A stretch of 53,717 nt of DNA from assembly GCA_006226965.1 (NCBI GenBank), contig SBGQ01000019.1, forward strand, positions 1-53,717. Direction: 5' to 3'. Source of the stretch: a bacterium (GTDB lineage: Bacteria; Bacteroidota; Rhodothermia; Balneolales; M1805). Position numbers and translations under genes: made by a program. The notes under the pieces were generated by a model that had not been told where the DNA came from, searched no databases, and saw nothing but the letters and a program-made list of their open reading frames with translations. Shown one piece after another: positions 1 to 7,871 of the stretch; the first letter of the stretch is position 1, and every line of letters starts with the position of its first letter.

Positions 1-508
1 CATCCGGTGCATCAACAATTTGTCCAGTGTCATTGGTCACCAGATGCAGTTTGAAGCCAAAAAACCATCCTATGCTGCATTGTCCACGCTGTGCAAGTCC
101 ATCAAATACCTTGTGGGAGTGAATTCTTCGATTATGGCAAACACGTAGTGGAGTGGAGTCAATAAAGCTGATACCCGAGCAAGGGCCGGTTGCAAATTCC
201 TTGAGATAAACGCCTAAGTGCAAGATTGTTGATGAACACAATTCGACCATGCGCGAATAGCTAGGCAGTCCAGGAAACCACTCACCAAGCTGTGTAGACA
301 CATAATCCAGATAGTACTTTTTAAAGGTTCGGATACCTGAAAAATGAAACAAGACCTGAATGGTCATAATCTCAGAATCCGTTAAAGAGTTAGGTTTAAG
401 TCGAGATTTACCAGATGCGAGTTGTTGGGAATGAAGTTTAGGGACAAAAGCGGAACAAAAATCATCAATATGACAGAAAATCTCGGTAATTTTAAGTGGG
501 TCAATCAT
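1..508 (-). CDS. IS982-family transposase, N-terminal part (cut by window edge)
   Basis: Reading the minus strand from an ATG at 508 gives 169 uninterrupted codons to the window edge. The N-terminal half matches the IS982 family as I remember it: a helical N-terminus, then the first catalytic Asp in 'GISFIDSTPLRVCHN', followed by 'GWFFGFKLHLVTN' with a second acidic region just after it. The rest of the DDE domain and the stop lie outside the window. The reading frame is intact as far as seen, so the element may be functional. It lies downstream of and codirectional with fliA. A plausible end of the element is the A/T-rich stretch around 545-585, but no second terminal repeat is available to define it. 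Confidence 0.85.
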   Translation of the reverse strand, partial: MIDPLKITEIFCHIDDFCSAFVPKLHSQQLASGKSRLKPNSLTDSEIMTIQVLFHFSGIRTFKKYYLDYVSTQLGEWFPGLPSYSRMVELCSSTILHLGVYLKEFATGPCSGISFIDSTPLRVCHNRRIHSHKVFDGLAQRGQCSIGWFFGFKLHLVTNDTGQIVDAPD

Positions 509-585
509 GGGTAATCGTAGTTGTAAGTTATTGATATTGAACAACTTAATATACGAATAATTGCGCCATTTTTGACCCATTTTTA
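1..585 (-). mobile_element. IS982-like insertion sequence, right part only
   Basis: The transposase start at 508 and about 75 bp of non-coding DNA before it form one end of an insertion sequence. Minus-strand sequence near 561-583 (GGGTCAAAAATGGCGC and flanks) is a candidate terminal inverted repeat because it lies at the expected distance before the ATG. The boundary is a guess, since the other end and any target-site duplication are outside the window. Confidence 0.5.
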
Positions 586-743
586 TTGCTTTTCTTATAT
601 CGAACTCACGTTATTTAAAATCAAATAGAATAAATCAAACAGGCGAATGAACAGCTTACGAACTGCCTAGAAGTTTCTTATTGTTAGATTTTCAAACTGA
701 TAGAATCAAGTATCAAAAAATGACTTAAACAGAAACAGTCGAA

Positions 744-1514
744 TTATTTTTTAAGTTGAAGGGCCTCAGCGTTGAGTGATACTTTAAGTTGTAATAACAA
801 CTTTCCTAAGATTTGTGAAATACGAGCTTCTGTTAAACCCAAAACGGCTGCAATTTCTTTTAATGTAAGATCTTCGAAATAATACAAGGCTAAAATCAGT
901 TGCTCTCTCTCTTTTAACTTTTTTATTTCACGCTCTAATTTTTGGCGCATGGTTAGGCGCTCTAATTCAGCATCCGGACTTTCTGTTTCTTCATCAGGAA
1001 TAAACTCGCTGTTGGTTTGTCCCTCTTCATCACCATATCGGTAATCATTTAGACTTAAAACGGAGCGCTGTTGCACGTTTGCTAATAAATCGGAATACTC
1101 TTCTAAGCTGATCCCCATTTCATTGGCTACTTCTTCATCATTAGGATAACGCCCTAATTTTTGCATAAGAAGTTCAATGGTTGTTTGGGCTTTTCCGTAA
1201 GCAGCACGTTGTAAACGAGGAACCTGATCAATTTTGCGTAAATAATCGACAATATTTCCTCGTATTCGGTAATACGCGAAGGTATTAAACTGTACTTGAT
1301 GTTCTTTACTGTAATTATCAAGTGCTTGAATTAAACCCATCATTCCGGCACTTTCCAAATCCTCAAACTGAGAAAGCGGTGTATCCGGCTTACTAATTTT
1401 TCCGACAATACTACGAACTAATGGAACCGATTTGGTGATAATAGCATTCTTCAAAGCCATTGTCGGCTCTTCACAATAGGCATCCACTAAATCCTGTAAA
1501 CTCATGTTACTCAT
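744..1514 (-). CDS. fliA: RNA polymerase sigma factor FliA (sigma-28)
   Basis: This 256-residue protein is a group 3 flagellar sigma factor that directs RNA polymerase to late flagellar and chemotaxis promoters. Sigma region 2 covers roughly residues 25-95, with the -10 recognition and melting segment at 76-94 (FNTFAYYRIRGNIVDYL). Region 3 spans about 100-150. Region 4 ends in a helix-turn-helix at 217-237 (LTLKEIAAVLGLTEARISQI). Length is typical of FliA/WhiG. It is the last gene of the flhB-flhA-flhF-flhG-orf-fliA run. ATG at 1514 is used; ATG at 1505 is an alternative, and no strong Shine-Dalgarno decides between them. No anti-sigma factor FlgM is seen in the window. Confidence 0.93.
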   Translation of the reverse strand: MSNMSLQDLVDAYCEEPTMALKNAIITKSVPLVRSIVGKISKPDTPLSQFEDLESAGMMGLIQALDNYSKEHQVQFNTFAYYRIRGNIVDYLRKIDQVPRLQRAAYGKAQTTIELLMQKLGRYPNDEEVANEMGISLEEYSDLLANVQQRSVLSLNDYRYGDEEGQTNSEFIPDEETESPDAELERLTMRQKLEREIKKLKEREQLILALYYFEDLTLKEIAAVLGLTEARISQILGKLLLQLKVSLNAEALQLKK

Positions 1515-1530
1515 AGTAAATCAAACACCT

Positions 1531-1746
1531 TTATGCTTCTCGGTATTCATCCGAAGATGTACTCACAGCCCTTCTGCCACGAGTGATGGTAATTAACAAA
1601 ACACTGGCGTAAAACACAATCATCAAGATTAAGTAAGCAATTACTGAACGCATTAATGCTATTTGCCACATCATCCCGATTCCCATCAGAACCAAAAAGA
1701 TGAGTACAGAAAGCAAAAGTGCTATTTTCATTGATACTTTAAGCAT
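1531..1746 (-). CDS. small two-TM membrane protein in flagellar operon
   Basis: A 71-residue protein with two hydrophobic segments (about residues 6-27 and 33-54) joined by a short loop and ending in a basic then acidic tail (RGRR...DEYREA). I do not recognise the family. Its ATG at 1746 overlaps the end of flhG by 8 bp, which suggests translational coupling. A second ATG (codon 6, at 1731) would avoid the overlap. It sits between flhG and fliA, so a role in flagellar placement or membrane anchoring of FlhF/FlhG is possible, but that rests on position only. Confidence 0.7.
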   Translation of the reverse strand: MLKVSMKIALLLSVLIFLVLMGIGMMWQIALMRSVIAYLILMIVFYASVLLITITRGRRAVSTSSDEYREA

Positions 1747-2554
1747 GACTCACTTTAGGTACGGGTTTTTTAGCTGCCATTCCTGTTTTTTTCTGTGAAA
1801 GACCCACAAGTGCCGACGAAACAAAGTTTATTTCTTTTGAAACGTGAGAATCCGGATTGGAACGTGTTACCGGAAGTTGGTCAGACACTGATTTTCGAAC
1901 CAAATCATCCATCGGCACAAAACCCAAATAAGGGAATTCTCGGTTCATAAAGTGATTTACAATGGTATTAAAACGCTTTAAAACGTTATGTGCATCGTCT
2001 TCATTTTCAGCAAAATTTACAACCGCAGCAAACGGATAGGTCGGGTCTACTTCCAAAACAAATTTGCAAAAACGATACACATCTGAAATGGCTGTCGGTT
2101 CACCAACAACTACTAATAAACCGATATCAGCACGGTCTAAAGCCCAAAAACTTAAGTCCGAAGCCCCTGCAGGTGTATCAATTAAAATAAAATCGTTTTC
2201 CGTTCTGAGTTTACGCAAAACCTGATCTAGAGTCGGGTATAAAACGGACCAATCCATTACATCTACATCGGGCTCATCTGCACCGGTAACTAAACTGTAC
2301 CCGCCATCGGTTTCCAGAATAATTTCGTTAATGGTCGATTTTCCGTTCATCACATCTAAAACGGTTCCGGGTATGGATTCGTTAATTAAAGCTGCACAGT
2401 TCGAAAGACCTAAATCGGCATCAACAACAGCTACGCGATAACCCATTTGCACCAAGGTTTCGGCCAAGTTTACGGTTACAATGCTCTTCCCGACTCCGCC
2501 TTTTCCACTTGCGATTCCAACGATATACGATTGATTAAACTTTCTTTGAATCAT
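1739..2554 (-). CDS. flhG: MinD-like ATPase FlhG (FleN/YlxH)
   Basis: A 271-residue ParA/MinD-type ATPase that controls flagellar number and position, normally as the partner and activator of FlhF. The deviant Walker A motif is at residues 14-24 (IASGKGGVGKS) with both lysines of the family. The switch I/Walker A' region follows (VVDADLGLSN), and the switch II region is 'FILIDTPAGASD'. The N-terminus is only about 10 residues ahead of the P-loop. FlhG proteins often carry a DQAxxLR FlhF-activating motif there, and none is obvious, only 'MIQRKFNQSY'. It directly follows flhF with a 14-nt gap. Confidence 0.92.
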   Translation of the reverse strand: MIQRKFNQSYIVGIASGKGGVGKSIVTVNLAETLVQMGYRVAVVDADLGLSNCAALINESIPGTVLDVMNGKSTINEIILETDGGYSLVTGADEPDVDVMDWSVLYPTLDQVLRKLRTENDFILIDTPAGASDLSFWALDRADIGLLVVVGEPTAISDVYRFCKFVLEVDPTYPFAAVVNFAENEDDAHNVLKRFNTIVNHFMNREFPYLGFVPMDDLVRKSVSDQLPVTRSNPDSHVSKEINFVSSALVGLSQKKTGMAAKKPVPKVSHA

Positions 2555-2568
2555 ATAATTTCTGCTCT

Positions 2569-4002
2569 CTAATTGGCTGAGGATAATACTTGTTCGGCAA
2601 ACCAGGTCGGGCTAAATGCCTGAATGGAATCAGGAACTTCGGCGCCGAGTGTGACATAGCGAACTCCCACACCTAAGGTTTTCAAAAACGGGATTAGATG
2701 TCCCCAGCGATTGGTTTCATCCAAATGAGTAATGGCAACATAATCCGGTTGTAAAGGATGGTTTGTAGCGTAAGCTTCGCGGAAATAATAATTTTCCATC
2801 GTTGCATTTACCACAAAATGCACTTCAACGGGCATTACAGATGCTAAAATCTGACGAATTTTCCAGTATTCACGGAAAGCCGTCTTTTTCTCCAAACTGA
2901 TACTTGGGGTATCGAACAAAACATGGTCAAAGTCCACCAATTTCACCATCAACTTGGAAACATCAATTCCATCATGAACGACGAAATACGGGATATCCAT
3001 ATCTCTGGCGAATAATTCTAATACAGAATATTTCTGCGCTGAATTTCTCGGCATTACTGAGACCAAGGCTACTTTTTTTCCGCCAAAGAAGGATTCATTT
3101 GCCGCTAATTTCATGATTAAGGATGTTTTTCCTGAACCTGATGGTCCAACAAAAACCAAATTCGGTTGCGTTGCCTGTAATGAATCCATCGATATTGATG
3201 TACGAATTAATTTTGCGAGTTCGTACATAAATGGTTCTTTGTCTTCAAACGGGTCAATTCCGTTATCCATTATCTTCTTAAACCAACCTGAAATTGTAGT
3301 GGCACGAATTCCTGTTTGTAATAATTGCTGAAACGCACCATGTGAAGCATAATCCAAACTCGCAGAAATCAACGATTCGCTTAACATCGATTCTAATTGC
3401 TCTAATCTGCGATGTAAAGCTGAAATCTCACGGCTTACTGATGTTTCTTTGATATATCCATTGGTAGTTGGCGCCGCTTCCGACTGGCGAATTTCAATCA
3501 GAGGAGTTGTTCTGCGCGACATGGAAGCACCGGGTGCATCTAAACCTTTGGGTTCCGGTAATTCATCTTCAGCTTCTACTTTTACAGCTTTAGATTTCTT
3601 GAAGCCCATTTTTTCGACAGGTTGTGTTTTTGGCTCTTCTTTCGCCTGTTCCTGTACAACTTTTTTCTTTGGTGTTTCTTTTACAACAGGCTTTTCTTCA
3701 TCAGTAGCTTGTTCTGCAACAGCAATATCTGAATCACCAAATAAATCCCCGCCGCTTGCGCCAGCTTTTTTATAGGCATCGCTACGTTTGTAAAATACAT
3801 TACGGAATTCCTCTTTATCAGCAGGATTTTCCTGAACTGGTTGTGTCGCAGCTAATTTATCATCAAGCATCACTGTAACACTTGCCTGTTTATCTCCTTG
3901 CGGTGCAACTGACTCGATAAGCATTACGCTCGGACCGAGTTGTTCTTTTGCCGCTTTTAAGGCTTCTTGAATGCTTGAACCAAAATACTTTTTAAGAATC
4001 AT
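2569..4002 (-). CDS. flhF: SRP-type GTPase FlhF with divergent G motifs
   Basis: The 477-residue protein has FlhF architecture: a basic-hydrophobic N-terminus (MILKKYFGSSIQEALKAAK), a long charged low-complexity linker (about 50-180), a helical N domain and an SRP-like G domain. The P-loop is intact at 286-293 (GPSGSGKT). G3, normally DTAGR, reads DTPSI at 364-368. G4, normally TKLDE, reads THLDE at 425-429. The closing motif is 'GAEVPDSI'. FlhF recruits early flagellar components to the pole with FlhG. It is 5 nt from flhA and 14 nt from flhG. The changed G3 and G4 motifs may alter nucleotide hydrolysis or specificity. Confidence 0.88.
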   Translation of the reverse strand: MILKKYFGSSIQEALKAAKEQLGPSVMLIESVAPQGDKQASVTVMLDDKLAATQPVQENPADKEEFRNVFYKRSDAYKKAGASGGDLFGDSDIAVAEQATDEEKPVVKETPKKKVVQEQAKEEPKTQPVEKMGFKKSKAVKVEAEDELPEPKGLDAPGASMSRRTTPLIEIRQSEAAPTTNGYIKETSVSREISALHRRLEQLESMLSESLISASLDYASHGAFQQLLQTGIRATTISGWFKKIMDNGIDPFEDKEPFMYELAKLIRTSISMDSLQATQPNLVFVGPSGSGKTSLIMKLAANESFFGGKKVALVSVMPRNSAQKYSVLELFARDMDIPYFVVHDGIDVSKLMVKLVDFDHVLFDTPSISLEKKTAFREYWKIRQILASVMPVEVHFVVNATMENYYFREAYATNHPLQPDYVAITHLDETNRWGHLIPFLKTLGVGVRYVTLGAEVPDSIQAFSPTWFAEQVLSSAN

Positions 4003-4007
4003 AGCGC

Positions 4008-6104
4008 TTAGTGTTTATCCCCATTCGCATTGCTTGTTAAAGACAGTTTATCAAACGTTTTGATTTGGGTATCCATCGTAACATCGTTGTATGACAATAC
4101 GGAAATTTCGGGTAAAATTGGCGAAAGAAACTCATATACGGTAGGTCTGAGCACAGGTGATGTAAGTAGAACAGGCTCATGTCCGTTGTTCATCATCTTC
4201 TCAAAAACCTTTGTTGCCGCTATGTAAATTTTCTCCACGGTTTCCGGTGTAAAGCCTAAAGTGCTCGGGTTTAAATTTCCTTGCTGAGCCTGACCTATTA
4301 AATGAGATTCCAAATTGGACTCAAAAACAGTTACATGAATTTCATTATTTGAATCGCGGAATTGACGTGTAATCGTTTCTGCTAATCCGGCGCGAACATA
4401 TTCCGTTAATACATCAGTATTTTGCGTATTGGCACGTTGGTCAGCTAGCGTTTCCAAAATGGTAACCATATCGCGAACGGGCACGCGTTCACGCAACAAC
4501 TTGCGTAATACTTTCTGGATATCACCCACTTTCATTTGATCCGGAATCAGCTCATCCACTAATTGAGCATGCGTTTCTTTCACATTATCAATTAAGCGTT
4601 TCACCATCTGACGATCGAGCACTTTATAAGCGTTCTTCTTCAGCATTTCCATCAAATGAGTTGTAATAACAGCACCTGCTTCAATTACAGACAGTCCGTA
4701 TTTCTCGGCCTCCATTCTGTTTTTAGCACTTACCCAAACGGCATCCAATCCAAATGTCGGGTCTTTTGTTTTGATTCCGGGAATATCAATATCAAAATCC
4801 TGTGGAATCAACGCCAAGAAATAACCGGGTAACAAATCGCCTTTTCCAATGGGAATACCGCGCATTTTAATCGCATAATTATTGGCATCAAGCTGAACAT
4901 TATCACGAATTCGAATCGGCGGAACAATTATTCCCAACTCTACAGCCAATTGTTTTCTTAATGATGACATACGCTCCAATAAATCACCGCCTTGGTCGGG
5001 GTCAACCAACGAAATTAAGCTGTATCCGATTTCTAATTCGAGAGTATCAACCAATAAATAATCTTCTACTTTATCTTCTTTTTTAGGAGGGAGCGCTTGT
5101 TGCATAACTTCTTGTTCACGCTCAACTTGAATCTGGTTGTTTTTGCGGAATGAAACGAATAAGAATAAACCTGCCAAAGACCAAAATGGAAGAATTGGCA
5201 TTCCCGGGATTAGTCCTAAGAAGAATAAGAAAATAGCCCCCAAGGCAACAACTTTCGGGTTTCCGAATAATTGTCCGGTAAAATCATCGCCTAAGTCGCC
5301 TTCGCTAGCCGCTCTGGTTACAATAATACCCGCAGCCGTAGAAATAATTAAAGCAGGAATCTGAGATACAAGACCATCACCAACTGTTAATAAGGTATAT
5401 ACTTGGGCCGCATCACCTAAAGGCATTCCTTTTTGTACGGAGCCAATAATTAAACCGCCAATTATGTTGATGAAAGTGATTAATAAACCGGCAACTGCAT
5501 CTCCACGTACGAACTTTGAAGCACCATCCATCGCCCCGTAAAAATCGGCTTCTCGTGAAATCTCTTCTCTTCGTTTTTTGGCTTCCGCATCTGTTATAAG
5601 TCCGGCACCTAAATCGGCATCGATGGCCATTTGTTTACCGGGCATGGCGTCTAAAGTAAAACGTGCGGTTACTTCGGCAATACGAGTAGCACCTTTAGTA
5701 ATTACCACAAAGTTGATAATTACTAAAATGGAAAACACGATGATACCGACTATAAAATTCCCCTGAACCACATAATTACCGAAGGTGTAAATCAACTCAC
5801 CTGCGTAGCCTTCCGTTAAAATGGAACGTGTTGTGGCAATGTTCATCGCCAAACGGAATAAGGTGAGCATTAAAAGCAAACCGGGAAAAACCGCAAAATC
5901 GAGAGGACGAACCGTGTAAAAACCGACTAAGAGTACAATTAGAGAAAGAGCGATACTGATAGCCAATAAACTATCAATCAGAACAAAAGGAATCGGTAAA
6001 ATCATTACCAAAATAATGGCAATCACACTCGAAGAAATGAAAATATCACCTCTTCCGAGTACCGAAGAAAGAAAATTTTTCCCTTGTATTGCTGTACTAG
6101 CCAT
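4008..6104 (-). CDS. flhA: flagellar export gate protein FlhA
   Basis: A 698-residue FHIPEP-family protein, full length for FlhA. The N-terminal ~330 residues hold about eight membrane segments and the conserved cytoplasmic loop 'ARFTLDAMPGKQMAIDADL' of the export gate. Residues ~345-698 form the cytosolic domain, which makes a nonameric ring and binds chaperone-substrate complexes; its typical segments include 'KVNxxx-like' gate contacts and 'VPVRDMVTILETLAD'. It works with FlhB, FliP, FliQ and FliR in the type III export apparatus. It sits between flhB (12 nt) and flhF (5 nt) in the same operon. ATG at 6104 fits the N-terminus of the family. Confidence 0.96.
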   Translation of the reverse strand: MASTAIQGKNFLSSVLGRGDIFISSSVIAIILVMILPIPFVLIDSLLAISIALSLIVLLVGFYTVRPLDFAVFPGLLLMLTLFRLAMNIATTRSILTEGYAGELIYTFGNYVVQGNFIVGIIVFSILVIINFVVITKGATRIAEVTARFTLDAMPGKQMAIDADLGAGLITDAEAKKRREEISREADFYGAMDGASKFVRGDAVAGLLITFINIIGGLIIGSVQKGMPLGDAAQVYTLLTVGDGLVSQIPALIISTAAGIIVTRAASEGDLGDDFTGQLFGNPKVVALGAIFLFFLGLIPGMPILPFWSLAGLFLFVSFRKNNQIQVEREQEVMQQALPPKKEDKVEDYLLVDTLELEIGYSLISLVDPDQGGDLLERMSSLRKQLAVELGIIVPPIRIRDNVQLDANNYAIKMRGIPIGKGDLLPGYFLALIPQDFDIDIPGIKTKDPTFGLDAVWVSAKNRMEAEKYGLSVIEAGAVITTHLMEMLKKNAYKVLDRQMVKRLIDNVKETHAQLVDELIPDQMKVGDIQKVLRKLLRERVPVRDMVTILETLADQRANTQNTDVLTEYVRAGLAETITRQFRDSNNEIHVTVFESNLESHLIGQAQQGNLNPSTLGFTPETVEKIYIAATKVFEKMMNNGHEPVLLTSPVLRPTVYEFLSPILPEISVLSYNDVTMDTQIKTFDKLSLTSNANGDKH

Positions 6105-6116
6105 TCATTTTTTTGA

Positions 6117-7193
6117 TTATGCAGCCTTTTGCTGGTTCATTTTGTAAACGTAAGCGAGAATTTCAGCTACAACCTGATACATTTCAGGTGGAATAGCTTG
6201 TCCTTCCTCAGCAGCAGCGTACAAAGCACGTGCCACAGGAGGATTTTCCAAAATCGGAACATCGTAATGTTTTGCATATTCCCGAATTTTTAATGCTCGG
6301 TTTCTCATCCCTTTTACCATCACAACCGGAGCATCCATTTCATCTGTTTTATATCTGATGGCAACGGCGTAGTGGGTCGGGTTGGTAATAACCACATCTG
6401 AGTTTAGCACAGCATGGTCTATCCTTCTTGTGCGAGATAATTTAATAGCAAATCGTTTTCGAGCACCTTTTACCTGCGGATCACCTTCCATTTGTTTGTA
6501 CTCGTCTTTCACCTCTTGTTTAGTCATGCGGAGGTCTTTTCGATACTTATATCGCTGATATATAGCATCAAAGATGGACAAAATTAATAGTGCTGATAAA
6601 ATTCGTGCTGTAACTAATACAACCCACTCTCCTGCTCGAATTAGAATATGCTGTAAGGGCATTACCGGAAGTGAGATCATCGCTTCTAAATCTCCCCGAA
6701 CCGTAAACCAAATAATGGTTGTTACTATGCCAATCTTAGAAATGCCTTTTACCAGTTCAACTAAACCACGTGTTGAGAATATTTTTCCGAAGCCCTTTGC
6801 CAGACTTAATCGTTCAGGTTTAAACTCTAAAACTTTTGTCGAAAACACGACTCCTGTCTGAATTATATTGGTTAAAACAGACCCGATTACCAACATCAAA
6901 ATAACCGGACTTGATAAAATTACAGTGTAATAAAGCGTTGCACTCCAATAAACTGAGGCATTATCGATGTTATTTACAGGATCGATTGCCATCTTATAAA
7001 ACTCTTCAAACATCTCATTTGCGGTAGTCCACATCCAACCACCGGAAGCATATAAAACGATAGTAGCCAAAGTGAGTAAAATCACCGAGTTTACTTCAGC
7101 ACTTTTACTGACATTACCTTCCTCTTTAGCTTGTTCAAGCTTTTTACCGGTAGGTTCTTCCGTTTTTTCTTGGTCTTTTGAGTCATCTGCCAT
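6117..7193 (-). CDS. flhB: flagellar export switch protein FlhB
   Basis: A 358-residue protein with a charged N-terminus (KDQEKTEEPTGKKLEQAKEEG, trimmed here to its start: KTEEPTGKKLEQA), four membrane segments (about 34-52, 86-110, 150-166, 186-210) and a cytosolic tail carrying the autocleavage site NPTH at 271-274. Cleavage between N and P switches export from rod/hook to filament substrates. Length is normal. It is the first gene of the minus-strand flagellar operon. The divergent SCO/chemoreceptor pair starts about 150 bp away, so the operon promoter should lie in 7194-7340, though I could not identify it with confidence. Confidence 0.95.
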   Translation of the reverse strand: MADDSKDQEKTEEPTGKKLEQAKEEGNVSKSAEVNSVILLTLATIVLYASGGWMWTTANEMFEEFYKMAIDPVNNIDNASVYWSATLYYTVILSSPVILMLVIGSVLTNIIQTGVVFSTKVLEFKPERLSLAKGFGKIFSTRGLVELVKGISKIGIVTTIIWFTVRGDLEAMISLPVMPLQHILIRAGEWVVLVTARILSALLILSIFDAIYQRYKYRKDLRMTKQEVKDEYKQMEGDPQVKGARKRFAIKLSRTRRIDHAVLNSDVVITNPTHYAVAIRYKTDEMDAPVVMVKGMRNRALKIREYAKHYDVPILENPPVARALYAAAEEGQAIPPEMYQVVAEILAYVYKMNQQKAA

Positions 7194-7294
7194 GGTTTTG
7201 CTTTAATGCAAAGCCCGTACCAAAATAATCGTTCACACATGGAACGATAAACCACAATTAATGCTTTCTAACTGTACTCAGGCCAAGAACTTAA

Positions 7295-7302
7295 TATTTT
7301 TG
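7295..7302 (+). promoter_or_regulatory. candidate Bacteroidota-type -7 element for the SCO/MCP pair
   Basis: TATTTTTG matches the TAnnTTTG -7 consensus of Bacteroidota and lies about 40 nt before the proposed ATT start at 7342. This spacing gives a short leader and supports a start upstream of the GTG at 7486. No clear -33 TTG was identified. Confidence 0.4.
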
Positions 7303-7341
7303 GCACGAAGCTAATTCCCATTTGTCAGATAAGAGCGAAGC

Positions 7342-7866
7342 ATTAAAAAGATATTTATAGCAATCATAAGTATTGCTGTTCTAGGATTTATTCCATTTTC
7401 ATTCGGCTATTTTCAACAACAAAAAACTCTCCGACACATCCCGAGAAGTATACAAGAAGAACCGAATTTATCCCCATCACTACTTGTGATTTATGTGGGC
7501 TATGCGGGCTGTTCCCTAGAATGCCCGATAACCCTAACCTCGTTGGCATCATTAAAAGAATTAAGACCCGATTTAGCTGTTTATATGATGGATTTACTTT
7601 CTGAGAGCGATTCTCAAGCTCCAAAGTATGCCGAACAATTCCATCCAAGTTTTAAAACGATAGCTAAACACAATGAACTCTTACAAGAGCTTGGGGTTTG
7701 GTATCAAAAAACACAAAAAGACGATCAGCCGGTTTCACATTCAGATCGTGTTTATCTCATTGAATTTATTGACCATAATTACGCACTAATTAACCAATAC
7801 GCAGGAAGCTCTCCTGAATTGAATTCACATCTACAGTACACCATACAAAGACATACACAGCCCTAA
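7342..7866 (+). CDS. SCO1/SenC-like membrane-anchored protein (probable ATT start)
   Basis: The first conventional start in this frame is GTG at 7486, but that would remove the first strand of the thioredoxin fold just before 'GCSLECP'. The frame is open from 7333. From ATT at 7342 it encodes [18 protein letters not shown], a good signal anchor, then a linker and the core, 174 residues in all. The CxxxCP motif and the later 'SHSDRVYLI' His match the copper ligands of SCO proteins. SCO proteins insert copper into CuA or act as thiol-disulfide reductants. It ends 5 nt before the chemoreceptor gene. An AAGAG stretch lies about 7 nt ahead of the ATT. The family call is fairly safe; the start is an inference. 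Confidence 0.72.
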   Translation: MKKIFIAIISIAVLGFIPFSFGYFQQQKTLRHIPRSIQEEPNLSPSLLVIYVGYAGCSLECPITLTSLASLKELRPDLAVYMMDLLSESDSQAPKYAEQFHPSFKTIAKHNELLQELGVWYQKTQKDDQPVSHSDRVYLIEFIDHNYALINQYAGSSPELNSHLQYTIQRHTQP

Positions 7867-7871
7867 CTATT

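Noticed and set aside
7388-7648. Minus-strand frame opposite the SCO-like gene
   Set aside because: It overlaps a plus-strand protein with conserved motifs and has no domain; it is a shadow frame.
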